NCBI RefSeq assembly: GCF_029227915.1
Contig: NC_079879.1
Coordinates: forward strand, 10,292,001 to 10,356,000
Direction of reading: 5' to 3'
DNA: 64,000 nucleotides
DNA from: Hydractinia symbiolongicarpus
Lineage: Eukaryota; Cnidaria; Hydrozoa; Anthoathecata; Hydractiniidae
The notes under the pieces: model-generated
What the model was told of the DNA's origin: nothing
The model's database searches: none
What the model saw: the letters and a program-made list of their open reading frames with translations, nothing else
Program-made: the position numbers and the translations under genes
Part shown: piece by piece, positions 26,328 to 38,400 of the stretch
How the letters are laid out: each line of letters opens with the position of its first letter
How positions within the stretch are numbered: position 1 is the first letter of the stretch

Positions 26328-27693
26328 CTGATTTTAAAACAAACAAAAAATATCCAAGAAAGACAACAAACCATAAGTAAAAATGTAAATTCTGATTTAT
26401 TCTAAACTATCCAAACTATCCTTAATAAGGCTATTGATAATTGAAATTTTGATCATCACCATTTTTAAACCTTTTACAGAAATCTGATGTGAGTCCAAGG
26501 GTCCAATTTGCAATGAAGACTTAATAATATTATGATCTATAAATTATATATATAAGTCTTACAGGGTTTTGTTAGGGTTTATTCTAAGTAAACAGTTTAT
26601 TATTATATGTAAATTTTCTTGGAAAAACAATAGGATGATTATAATTATCATGGATTGTCTGTAACAATGATGTGTGGAAGATTCTTTTCTGATGTTTTTT
26701 TTTATTTTTAGCAATCATGGTGTGCATAATGAAATGAGTGGCAGTATTGTTGAAGACTATGCCATGGAAGACATAGTTGCATGTCCCTCATTAATTGTAT
26801 TTTTTATGATGTTTCAAATAGCCACTCATTGTTTGAAAGTAGCAAAGAAAGAAAGAATACCATGATCCAAATTTAATACTGGCATTTTTTAATATTTTCA
26901 ACACAATTATTAATTAAGTCCTGGGCACTAAGCTGTGAAACATGTGTCAACAATAACTAGAAACAATGTCTGCCTCACCACTCAAATACCTAAAGCCAAT
27001 CAATTCAATACATGAATTCTGTTATACATTTCCAGTGGTAAGCTTTTACTGGTCTGGCATCTGCGTGGCAGGAAAAAAGATGGGGCGCTGGCTGAAGCAA
27101 ATTTATTTTCAGACATCAATCTACACTCAAGACTAGCATAAAATCTGAAACAATCTTTCCATGACAAGAAATTAACAGGAAAAGACCTCTCTTTACCATA
27201 TCCTAGCATCTTTTTTCTTCCCACGCAAATACCAGAGCCAAAGAGCTTACTACTAAAAAGTAAACAATTACTGTCACACTGGAATCCATCTATATGCATG
27301 CCCTATATTACTTCAAAGTAGTAGTAATTTCAGGTCTTCAAGTGTTCCGCATCACGCGGGACAATCGGACATTTTGTTTCTCTGTCTTGTATCCTGCTTG
27401 CATAACAGAAATCCAAAGAATATCCCGGTATTTTCGGTATTTTAATTTGTCTTAAAATAATTTTTTTAATTGAAATATTGGCTGGAACATTGAATGCTTT
27501 AATTATTTTGGATAATAAATGACAAGCACAGGGAAATTGTGATTAAATTTAAAAATTATGATTGTTCCTCACTGCCAGACTTGTTAAATATCCCGACTTT
27601 TATCGTAAGCACTTTTCATATTATTTTGTTGAGTTTTATCATGAATAGCTTTTGTGTTTTTTCTACGCTGTTGATATTTACCTTATTCCATGA
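26328..27693. other. Intergenic upstream of WDR3
   Basis: An acceptor (AG at 26328-26329, minus strand) lies 10 nt before the WDR3 start, so a 5' UTR exon or a spliced-leader addition site is expected. No upstream UTR exon was identified. The short frames here (26674-26865 plus, 27000-27299 minus) have no recognisable content. Confidence 0.4.
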
Positions 27694-28292
27694 AATTAAC
27701 AAGTCATGAAATCAATGTAGTTTTTCAAAATTAATTTAATTAAAATTAATTTAATGACCATTAATTAAATGTAGTAACACTACATTTAAAGACTGGTAAT
27801 TTCATGGCTCTTTAATTAAAATACTGTTAATAATAGATAAAACCCTAAAAACCTAAAAATACAAATTTTTTTTACAAATTTTCTACTATTTCCTCCTCAT
27901 CGGACAATAGCCCAACGTTGTTTTCTTTTTCAGTGATCTTTTTTAAAATAACTTTTATGTAATCATCATACTCTGATCCGAGTGGAAAATTAACTGAGCA
28001 CTTTTTTCTTCAAATTTTTAATTTTTTACCACTGTCTTTCCAAAAATTTATTTCCATTTCCAAATTGCCTTGTAATGGAGAATACCGCTTAAGAAGCCTG
28101 GATTTGACTGTTACCATAATTTTTACTTTGTGTGATATTGCATATTCTCAAATTCGCGTTAATTAAATGCATTTTTGAAAACAACCTTGCTCAACTGAGT
28201 TAATTAAATGCCTTTTTTAAAATAATTTCATTTAAATGCAATAACTTCATGACTGTTAATTTAATTCGCGTTAATTTCTTGACTCGTTAATT
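27694..28292. mobile_element. Inverted-repeat element, AATTAAC ends
   Basis: The left end AATTAACAAGTCATGAAAT (27694-27712) and right end (28274-28292) are reverse complements at 17 of 19 positions. The interior is very AT-rich with repeated TTAATTAAATG blocks and an 11-bp palindrome at 27765-27789. No target duplication was recognised and there is no coding content. It is probably a non-autonomous DNA element. Confidence 0.45.
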
Positions 28293-28364
28293 GCGGACAA
28301 ATAAGCCGGATCCGACATGTACTATCATTCAATAATGCTGATGGATCCTTCAACTACGTGAAAT

Positions 28365-29229
28365 TTGAAAAACACGTGTGACCTTGTAGTTGGAAAGTGG
28401 CCTTGTGGAGTTTGCAGGAAAGGGGTTGGTAGTAACTCAATTTTTTGTCAGACTTGCAAGCATTGGGTACATAAGAAGTGCAGTAGTATTAGTGGAAGGT
28501 TAAGAGCTGGCATACAGTTTGTATGCAAGCGTTGCAAAGGTGAGATTATAGAGAATGAAGTATTTCCAGCTTTAATGATGTACAACAGTGGCTCGTTAGA
28601 GATAGTTAAGAACTTCTGTTACTTAGGTGATATGTTGGGCAGTGAAGGGGGTGTTGGAAGAAGTGTTACTTGCAGGATAGGTTCTGCTTGGAAAAAGTTT
28701 AGAGAGTTACTTCCTTTATTGACTAGCAGAGTCCTGTCAATTGAGGTAAAAGGTAGGTTGTATGAGGCCTGTGTAAGAAGTGTTATGTTGTACGGTAGTG
28801 AGACATGGGCAGTGAAGCAGGAAGATCTTGACCATTTAGAAAGGAATGATATGAGAATGGTTAGGTGGATGTGTAATGCCAGTCTGAGAGACAGAAAGAG
28901 TTCAGATGAGCTAAGAAGCAGGCTAAGTCTCCGTAGAATTAAAGATGTTATCCAGATAAGAAGATTGAATTGGCTGGGGCACTTGGAAAGAATGGAGGAG
29001 GATAATTGGGTAAGAAAGTGTAGAGACTTGATAGTTCCTGGGGCAAAGCCCAGAGGCAGACCGAGAAAGACTTGGCAGGAGGTTATAAGGACAGACTTGA
29101 TAGAGAGGAAGTTGAGTTTAGATCTAACACAGTCTAGATCAGATTGGAAGAGGGTCATTAATATACACCGTCCAACCTATGCTAGCATGGAAAACGGACG
29201 TTAAGCCAAGAATGATGATGATGATGATG
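28365..29229 (+). mobile_element. 5'-truncated LINE: 3' end of a reverse-transcriptase ORF
   Basis: The open frame to TAA 29202-29204 encodes about 265 aa. It begins with a PHD-like zinc finger (CGVC, CQTC, HWVHKKC, CKRC) and continues into the post-RT C-terminal region of cnidarian-type non-LTR elements (NFCYLGDML, VMLYGSETWAVK, RRLNWLGHLERM, PRGRPRKTW). The reverse transcriptase and endonuclease domains are absent, so this is a 5'-truncated, dead copy. The (GAT)n run at 29211-29229 is the microsatellite-like tail of the element. The remaining frame has no stop, which suggests a fairly recent insertion. ORF borders upstream of the zinc finger are arbitrary. Confidence 0.8.
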
Positions 29230-30796
29230 ACGTTTGCTTTCTGATGACCAGCAAAAATATTTTAAAAATTAAAATATTTATTTGAAAACATTCTCGAATC
29301 ATTGGACCCTCAGTAAAGGTATATATAACATGACCATAATTATAATCAATTAACTGAGATAACAATATATATAAAAAATGACCACCATCGCGCTTGACTT
29401 GAAAATTACAAAAAGGTGTAGCCGGCTGAACTTACCGCCAAATTTTTGTCATATAAAATGATTAAGTGGTAGTATCAAACCCCCTGAATCGAATTCATTC
29501 ATTAAAATGGTAGACAGAGCTGTGGTAAGTTGTTGTAGGCTTCGAAAGCAGTTTCACAGAGTTATCGGATTCACAGAGTTGGCGGATCATACGCTATAGC
29601 TTTCAGTCCTTACCAAAATTATAATTTATTTAATATCCTCATGATAAGATGTCATTTAGCCAATCTAAGGGGGTCAATTTTAAAAAAAAATTCTGGATCC
29701 CTGGCCCAAATCATGGTGTGGCCCGCGGTATCACTAAACTCAGTGTGCAGTATATCAAGTTTTGTCCCACATCAAAAATCTTTGGACTTGACATACAGGT
29801 TTGTGATTTATATGTGGCTAGCCTCACTATCAATTAATTGTTTCCATGAGGGACTAGAAATTGTAAAGAGAGCAAAATAATCAAGTCTGCGAACCTACTT
29901 TGAGGAAAATTTTTCTTGAACTTTGGATGCCAGAAAAGGACAAATCATAAAAAGCACATAGCTAACATAAAAGCACAAAAAGGTGTTAAAAAGGGTAGCT
30001 GAGAAGTCCAAAAAAATAACTAAACTAAACAATTTTCTAAAAAAAATAGAACAATAGAGTGATTAAAAGTACAAAACAAGAAATATAAAACAACACAACA
30101 GAGTTAAACTGTTGTTACTGTTTTTGATAACCAAAATAAATGTGCCTTCCATATCCCATGTGTTTTAGTGACTACCATCATGTTTACTAGTTGTGTAAAA
30201 TATTGACCATTGTGTGGAACATATTTTCTTAACCTAAATAAATATTACTAAATTCTTAAAGGTTTTTGGCAATCTAGAGTGTTAGTAATCAAATTATTAA
30301 AACGTGTAGTTATTAACGAGAATGAGTAGGGGTATCCCTATGACCATTTGTTGGGTCCTGATTATTAATATCCAGCGCAATAAAAATGGTGGCGGTCAAT
30401 TAAACATTGAGTAAAATTAGGTTTTATATTATTTTAATTTATGCGAATGAATTATTTCCTGCATAATCGCACCCGAACGTCTTCTGCATCAGGATTGTTG
30501 TTTTAATTTTTAACAAGAAGCCCTGGGGGCTCTAAGAATTTCCGCGCGCTACAAAAATATTTGATGAAAACCTACCTGCTAATTCGTTGTGTTATTGTGC
30601 CAAACATTCGAAGGGGTTTGCTGCATGAACCTCTAAGAATAAGCACACCAGTGACATTATATCTTACAACAAACGCAAACAAAACGAAACGTGCCATTAA
30701 ACTCACATTTTAAAAGAAATTGCTAACAAAAATACAGCCTATCATTCATGGTTGAAAGTCTTGCGATTGAAACGTTTATGGTCTTAAACGGCATTA
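29230..30796. other. Intergenic, no gene recognised
   Basis: AT-rich sequence with low-content frames (29641-29880, 29649-29837). A block near 30512-30545 (AACAAGAAGCCCTG... followed by ATTTCCGC) recurs near 50268-50310 and marks another short dispersed repeat. Confidence 0.4.
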
Positions 30797-31420
30797 GTTG
30801 ACAAAAAATCAAAATTTTGATGTGACCATCATTTTCAGCATATTTTTTTATTAACTGTGTCAATTTTTGTCGAAAATAAAGCAGTTTTAATTTTTAGATA
30901 AATTTTGGCCTGAAATGACATTTAGGTGACAAAAAATCAAACTTTTGTACCATCATCATTTTCAGCATACTTTATTTGTTAACCGTGTCAGATTTAGCCG
31001 AAAATGAAGTGGTTTTAATTTTTGGACCAATTTTGGCCTAAAATGGCATTTAGGTAAAAAAAAAACAAAATTTTGATGTCACCATTATGTTCAGCATACT
31101 TTTTTTGTTAACTTTGCCAATTTTTGTTGAAAAAGAAGTAGTTTTAATTTTTGGACCAATTTTAGCCTAAAATGACATTTAAGGTGGCAAAAAACCAAAA
31201 TTTTGATGTCACCATCATGTTCAGCATACTTTATTTGTTAACTGTGCCAAATTTTGTTGAAAATAAAGTAGTTCTAATTTTTGGACCAATTTTGGCCTAA
31301 AATGACATTTAGGTGACAAAAATCAAAATTATTATGTCACCATTATGTTCAGCATACTTTTTTTGTTAACTCTGCCAAATTGTTTTGAAAACAAATACCA
31401 ATTTTGGCCTGAAACGTCAA
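30797..31420. repeat. Minisatellite, about five units of about 128 bp
   Basis: Units begin near 30801, 30928, 31055, 31183 and 31313 with GACAAAAA(A)TCAAAATTTT-like sequence. Each then carries TTCAGCATACTTT, TTGTTAACTGTGCCAA and TTTTGGCCTAAAATGACATT in the same order. Units differ by scattered substitutions and small indels. No open frame runs through the array. Confidence 0.85.
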
Positions 31421-32491
31421 TACAAGACTTCCCAGTAGTTAAGGAGCTTGGGTACGAAGTTTACATCTGTGACGGAGCAACGTGAAATCCCAGGGTCGAT
31501 TTTTTCTCAAAAAATGCTCCGAAAGAAAAAAACGACGATTTTAAAGAATTTCCTACGCCTTTGGGCGCGGAAATTCAATAATTTAAATCGCACAGATTTC
31601 TTAGACTGCCGTTTCCCAAATCTGGTGACCACGGATCGAATCCCGCTCACTGCCAGACAGTATGTTAGTGGTGCGCAAAGTAGTTCTTCTTTATTACTTT
31701 TGCTTTATCATGTCTTTTTGGCGTGAAATGAATTTCACAAAAAAGTTGAAAAATAGTGTAAGAGACGGGACAACCTCGTCCTCAGGGCATTTTGTATTTT
31801 TTGTGATATCGGGACGGCGATACCATGTTCGTCTCGCCATGCGTCCTGACATAAAAACAAGAGAAACAGGCGCTGGAAACCACCAGTTTTCTACATCGGT
31901 TCTCGGTGACAAGACTCACATGAAGTCTTCTTCGAGTTGCCCGAACTTTCTCTACACTTACACGAAACTATAGAAAACGACACGCGATTTATATAGTTGA
32001 TTTAGATTAGTCAGCGTTTTATTTAGTATATTGATGTTATTCACGATTATTTTTTTAATTTTGTTTTAAACTATCTTATCTTAATTTATCTTATCTTAGG
32101 GTGAGAACGCAAGGACGAACATAGTAAGAACAAATACACGCTCTTCTTTATACTGTATGTTTATTTTCTTGTCAGCTCACCTGTCTTTAACACTTCGTTA
32201 ATTTACTTTGACACGCTTTTTAACCATTACAATAAGTAAAATGACCCCAAGAGTATGGTATTTAGGCATATTAGGGGAAATTCCGGCTGTAGCTATGTTA
32301 AGAATTTTTTTAAAAAAGTTTAAGAATACTAAGGGTGAAACGATAAAAACACTATTCTTATATAAAAAAAGCGTGTAAACATAACTTCACCAAAACTTAT
32401 TTTTGTCTTCCTTCTCATCCGATGTCCTCAAAATTTTTAAGAAAAATAGAAACAAAACTTAGAAAAATCAGGAAAACAGCTTTGTCCTTTT
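31421..32491. other. Intergenic; possible repeat fragments
   Basis: Frames 31448-31726 and 31662-31973 have no recognisable domain. A CAACCTCGTCC end of the fold-back family is at about 31766. A box B-like GGATCGAATCCCG lies near 31633-31645, but no full tRNA-like head was seen. Confidence 0.35.
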
Positions 32492-32494
32492 TTA

Positions 32495-33245
32495 CCCTAT
32501 TCGGTCCGGGAGGGGGGCGGATTCCGCCCCCCCCCCCCCCCCCTGACGGTTTTTTTTAATAACTCCTGATTGCTTTCTTATATGGCTATGATACTTACTG
32601 AGTTTCAACATTTATCTATTAGACACCTGCATGCTAAATTTTTAGGTCCCATACCTTTCCTAGGCTTTGATATTGGCCATTACTCGAAACTACCCCTAAA
32701 ATCTCTATGAAATCCTTATAATGGGGAAAATATAATAACTCCTGTTATGATTATCCTTAGAACTTGAAACTTGCAACACAACTTTGTTTCATCAAGAAGA
32801 ATCATTTCGATTAATTTTGACACGTGACTAATCCGATTTCCCGATTTTTTCGGATTTTACCCGAAAATCGAAAAAAAACGGATTTTCGGGCAATTTTTGG
32901 CAATTTTTTATTCGATGCATGTAAAAACCGGAAGATATGTTTAATAACTTTTATTTAGCTTTCAGAAACTTCAAACAGAATGTAAAAATTCGCTCTAGAA
33001 CAAAAGTAATTATATTTTAAGCAGATAGTGGCATTTTTAACAATTTTCAAGCTTCCGATGACGTCACAGAAAATGTGCTGACGCAAGCAAAAATTTATTG
33101 CCGCCATTTTGTTCCTTTTATGACGTACTATAAGTGTGCTAAGTTTGATTCAATTTGAACAATCCTATGGAAAGTTATTGAGGGGGGCGGAATCCGCCCC
33201 CCCCCCCGGTCATAGTATGTTCGAAAAACCCCGGACCGAATAGGG
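32495..33245. mobile_element. Harbinger-type MITE with TTA target duplication
   Basis: The terminal inverted repeats are CCCTATTCGGTCCGGG (32495-32510) and its reverse complement ending at 33245, flanked by TTA on both sides (32492-32494 and 33246-33248). A 3-bp TWA duplication is the signature of PIF/Harbinger elements. Each end also carries a G-run/C-run palindrome around GGCGGATTCCGCC. There is no open frame, so it is non-autonomous. Its ends differ from those of the neighbouring autonomous Harbinger copy at 33353-40709. Confidence 0.75.
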
Positions 33246-33472
33246 TTAATTAAATTGATGCTTCGTAGTAATGACTCAGGGGACCCTGTTTTGGCTCCAA
33301 TCATTTTTGTCCCTAGAGCTCTTTGAGATAAAACCTTAAAGTTTATCTCTAAAGGCCGAGATACATTTGAAATTTTTATTTTGAAATTGTCTGTTTTTGT
33401 TTCACAAATATTTAGAAATTCGTTTTCAATTGTTTCTAATTTAATATAAAGTCTTTCTGCATTATTTTAAAC

Positions 33473-34897
33473 ATGGATCGAAAGAAAGAGGTTGTGTTCA
33501 TGTCAATGATCACTGCTTTTTTCTCCAAAGAAGAGTGGAATGAACAACATTGCAAAAAACGCAAACGAAACATATGGATGAAGTCATGGCTACAAAGAAG
33601 AGATCAGTCCGGTGCATATCATACAATTTTAAGCGAATTGAGAATGGAAGACGCATATGAGTATAGAAAATATCTTCGTATGTACGAGGACTTATTCAGG
33701 GTATGTGACTATGGTATGATTAGATAAAAACAAACTTTGTTAATAGTTTAAATGTGTTGCTTGTCTCGCTTCAATGTAACCTCGTCCCCAGGACTATTTT
33801 GCTTCTCAACGGCGCTGCGCTAAAGGAGCTGGGTTCGAGCTTGGCTTCAATGCTCATTTAGGAAGTGCTTGAAAGATTATGCCCTGCAATAACCAAGAAA
33901 ATGACATTGTTTCGCAAGCCAATTAGTTCAGAGGAAAAACTGGCTGTTACTTTGAGATATCTTGCTACTGGGGAATCGTTTGACAGTCTAATGTATCAAT
34001 ATAGAATACACAAAAGTATAATATCGCAATTTATTGTACCTGTAGCAGAGGCGATATATGATGCCCTTGCGCAAGAAAGTTCCTGAAACCGCTTAGGAAT
34101 GGCAGCTACTGATAGAGAAAGCGGAAGAACGGTGGCAATATTCGAATTATTTTGGAGCCGTAGACGGCAAGCACGTTGGTATTGTCCATCCTAAAAATAG
34201 TGGGTCTGAATTCTACAACTACAAAGGTTTTTTCAGTATCTTTTTGTTGGCTTTTGTTGATTTTGACTAGAAGTTTTTAATGGTGGACGTAGGGTGCCAA
34301 GGAAGAATCTCTGATGGGGGCGTTTATCACAATTCAGTTATAAGTTATCAAATAGCAAGCAATGGAGATGGCTTACCACCTGATAAACCCTTGTCAACTT
34401 CAAACAATCCTTTTTGGCTTTCAGAGATGCCCCTACCTAGTGTATAAGTGCATTCCGTTGCAGACGATGCTTTTTCATTGAACACGCGTTGCATTAAACC
34501 ATTCAGTAAAAAATCATTGTCTGAAGAAAAACGGATTTTCAAGAAAATTGCGTTTGCCATATGGATAAACAGATTCCGCCTGTTTTCCAGCCGTACTAAT
34601 TTGACTCCAGAAAAAGCCAGAGTTATGGTTATAGTATCACTCGCACTACACAATTTTTTGAGAACAGAATCAAGCGAAACATTTACAACACAAGGTTTTT
34701 TAGACGCATTCACGAAAAACGGAGATATCATACCTGGCAAATGGCGTCAGATACGACGTTCAACAAATATTGCAGACTTAGAAAGAGCTTGCACTGGTCG
34801 ACCAAACCTCACAGCAGAAAGGATGAGGAATCACTTAATGGAATACTTCAATGGACCAGGTCTTGTGCCATGGCAATGGAGCATCTTACAATTGTGA
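33473..34897 (+). pseudogene. PIF/Harbinger DDE transposase, disabled
   Basis: Exon 1 (33473-33700) begins with ATG and ends before donor GTATGT. Exon 2 starts at 33862 after TGCTCATTTAG and stays in phase. Recognisable parts are the HTH-type segment (VTLRYLATGESFDSLMYQY), GAVDGKHVGIVHPKNSGS with FYNYKGFFS, the VDVGCQGRISDGG block and the C-terminal NRFRLFSS and LALHNFLRTES. Lesions seen: a frameshift near 34075 (the first frame stops at 34084-34086) and in-frame stops at 34094, 34268 and 34445. In life it would cut and paste the element. It is the neighbour of the MADF-like gene across the copia insertion. Confidence 0.8.
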
Positions 34898-35286
34898 AAA
34901 AACAAAACACAAAACGGTTTTGATGAAATCAGTTCGTTGCTATGTAACATATTGCATACATACGTTTTGTTCAACAATTTGCTGTAGTTTATTTTCGGTT
35001 TGCAGACAAGCGCAAAGGTATCAAGTAATAAAAAACAATATGAAAGTGAAAAACCACAAAAAATATGGTAACAAATGCATAAAAAAATAACAAAAGTATA
35101 TATGTCCGTGTCTCTTTATAAAAATATGATGTTTAACCCTCATTGATGATAAACTGGAAACAGGTGAGCTTATTGGTTGTGGTGGCGCAAGCCATGTAAA
35201 ACCAAGTGTGTTTCCATTGGGAAAACCAGGTAAGTTTGTGAATGATGAGATTGCTGTGCTGGCTTGTAAACAGCATCCAACACAAG

Positions 35287-35488
35287 TGTTAGATTGCCGC
35301 CATATTTGTTTTTGTTTGCTAGACTCTCGGTGCCGTTTAACTAGAACGGCATTGGGACTAAAGATGGTAGAGTTAAAAGTGTAAAAAAGAAGAAACACGT
35401 GTTTGTTGATTTTATATAGAAGAAAAACCATTTTCGTATTTGTTTATTTTATTACCCCCAAGTGGCGGAAATGGCTGAAATGTTCACA
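35287..35488 (+). repeat. Copia 5' LTR
   Basis: 202 bp, TG...CA ends. It contains a perfect 7-bp hairpin (TGCCGTT, 35331-35337, with AACGGCA, 35345-35351), an E-box-like CACGTG near 35397 and a TATATA motif near 35413 that could drive transcription. The last 18 bases contain the first six codons of the element's ORF. Confidence 0.95.
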
Positions 35489-38400
35489 GGTTATGGGCCC
35501 AGTCCACCAAGAAACCAGTGGCAGAACTTGATTTTTGATGGGGATGAACGAAAATTTGAGATATGGGAAACAAAGATTTTAGGTTACATGAGAGTCAAGG
35601 AACTTAAAGACACTTTAGTTGGAAATAGTAGTATCGAAATTGATCCAGATAAAAATGAACTTGCATTTGCTGAACTTATACAATTTTTAGATGAACGTTC
35701 TTTGTCAATGGTCATTCGTGAAGCAAAAGATGATGGAAGAAAGGCGTTCAAAATACTAAGAGAATTTTATTCAGGAAGTAGCAAACCGAGAATAATTACC
35801 CTATACAACCAACTTACAACATTGTTGAAAAGTGACAATGAATCAGTAACTGATTATATGATGAGGGCAGAAAAAGCTGCAGCCACATTGAAAACAGCTG
35901 GTGAGAATGTCAGTGATGCTTTGTTAATTGCAATGGTACTCAAAGGACTCCCCGATCAGTACAAAGCTTTTGTTGCTATTATAACACAATCCGAAACTGT
36001 AGACACATTTCACAAATTCAAGCAAGCTCTGAGAAATTTTGATGAAACTGAAACTGCCCGATCTACAAAACCAGAAGCTAATAAAAATGAAGCTATTATG
36101 AAAGCACGAAATGAATATTTATCTAAACAACTCATTTGTTACAGTTGTGGAGTTGCTGGACATAAAGCGAGTGAATGTCGGCGACAATGGTGTACCGTTT
36201 GTAGATCCTCATCGCACTCGAACCGTAACTGCCGAAAACAAAACCGTGACCAGGCCAAGTCGATGAGTGATAATAATCAGAGTCATTCTTTTGCATTCAA
36301 GATTAATGATGACTTCAGTATGAAAATTAATGGTAGTGAGACACTACTCGTGGACTGTGGAGCAACAACCCATATAGTGAATTCTGAAGAAAATATGATT
36401 GAAATTGATAACAACTTCAAACCAGCTGAACATTATATAGAATTGGCAGATGGGAGCAAATCAAACAATGTTGCATTGAAAAGAGGAACGTATGTCACAT
36501 ACTTACGTACAGAAAGTGGAGAACTAGTTAAAGTTAACCTTGAAAACGCACTGTATGTACCAACTTACCCTCAAAATATTTTTTCTGTTCAAGCCGCAAC
36601 CCGTAAAGGTGCTGTTGTCAACTTCTCCAATGATCATGCTAATCTCATTGCCCCAGATGGAACAATCTTTCCAATCGAACAACGCCAACGACTATACTAT
36701 CTGTACAAAAATAATGTGAGCCAAAAACGCATAGAAGATTTGAGAACATGGCACAGAATATTAGGACACTGTAATATTGATGATGTGATAAAATTAGAAT
36801 CTGTAGTTCAAGGAATGCACATCAGTGAACGAGAAAAATTTGACTGTGAGGTATGTACACTAGCAAAGCAGACCAACACTCGTAATCGTCAGCCAGACAT
36901 CCGTGCCACGACTCCTTTCGAACTTGTACACACCGACCTAGCCGGACCAATAGAACCAGCGTCACTGAATGGCTTCAGATATGCTCTTGTTTTCAATGAT
37001 GATTTCACAGGATGTATGTTTACTTATTTTTTAAAACAGAAATCTGATGCGTCCCGTGCATTAGAAAAATTTTTAGCAGACATAGCGCCCTACGGCAAAG
37101 TGAAAACCTTTAATTTTGACGAAGAAATTTTTCCATTTGGTGATGTAAAACGAATGCGATCGGATGGGGGTGGGGAATACATATCACAGGACTTTAAAAC
37201 TATCCTGACAAAACACTGTATCAAACACGAAATCTCTGCTCCACATTCTCCTCATCAAAATGGCACTGCAGAGCGCAGCTGGCGCACCCTTTTTGAAATG
37301 GGAAGAGCATTGTTACTTGAAGCTAGCTTACCTAAACATTTATGGACATATGCTGTTATGGCTGCTACACATATTCGAAATCGTTGTTTTGTAGACCGCA
37401 TCAGAGAAACACCATATGGTCTTATCACAGGACTAAAACCTGACATCTCAAGATTACATGTTTTTGGTACAATATGTTATGCATACGTCCATAATCAAAA
37501 GAAACTGGACCCAAGAAGCCGTAAAGGAATTTTTGTCGGGTATGACAAAGAGAGTCCAGCCTATCTAGTTTACTATTCCGACAGCAGGACTGTATCAAGA
37601 CATAGACTTGTGAAATTTACGGAAAAATTTCATGTCGAAGAGCCGAACACAGCCATCAGCAACGACTTATTTTCAACTGAAGCCAATACTAAACCGGCTA
37701 CAAAAAGTAGTTCAGAACAAAATGAGAACCCAGAGAGAAATCCGGAGGCTCGATACCCAACTAGGGAACGCAAAGCTCCACCACGATATGCTGATTATCA
37801 CTGTAGTGATTTCGCAGACACCGATTATGATTGTTGTTATCTGAATGTTCCAAACACATACAATGACGCAATTCAACAAGATGATGCAGATCAATGGATA
37901 AGCGCGATGGAAGAAGAAATCAACTCTTTGAAGCTCAACGATACGTTCACCGAAACACCACTACCCAAAAATAAGCAAGCAGTGGGGGGGAAATGGGTGT
38001 ACACCATCAAAGGAAATTTAAGCAACCCAATTTACAAAGCGCGTTATGTAGCAAAAGGATTCAGTCAAAAAGAAGGAATAGATTACTCAGAAACCTTTTC
38101 ACCAACTGCTAGAATGGAATCTATCCGTACTTTACTACAGGTAGCTGTTCAAGAAGATTGGAACATTCATCAAATGGACGTTAAAGGAGCATATTTACAC
38201 GCTCCAATAGAATGTGAAGTTTATGTTCAAACAGCTCCTGGATATGAAACAGCAAATAATGTTTGGAAGTTAAATAAATCTCTTTATGGGCTCAAACAAA
38301 GTGGACGCAATTGGCACCAATTGCTGCATGATTTTTTATGTGATATTGGTTTTGTCCAATCTCATGCCGATCCATGTGTGTTTGTTCGTAGACAATGTGG

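Noticed and set aside
28619-29158. 179-aa minus-strand open frame
   Set aside because: Antisense shadow of the LINE ORF, whose plus-strand frame matches known post-RT motifs.
34348-34740. 130-aa minus-strand open frame
   Set aside because: Antisense to the Harbinger transposase, which has recognisable motifs on the plus strand.
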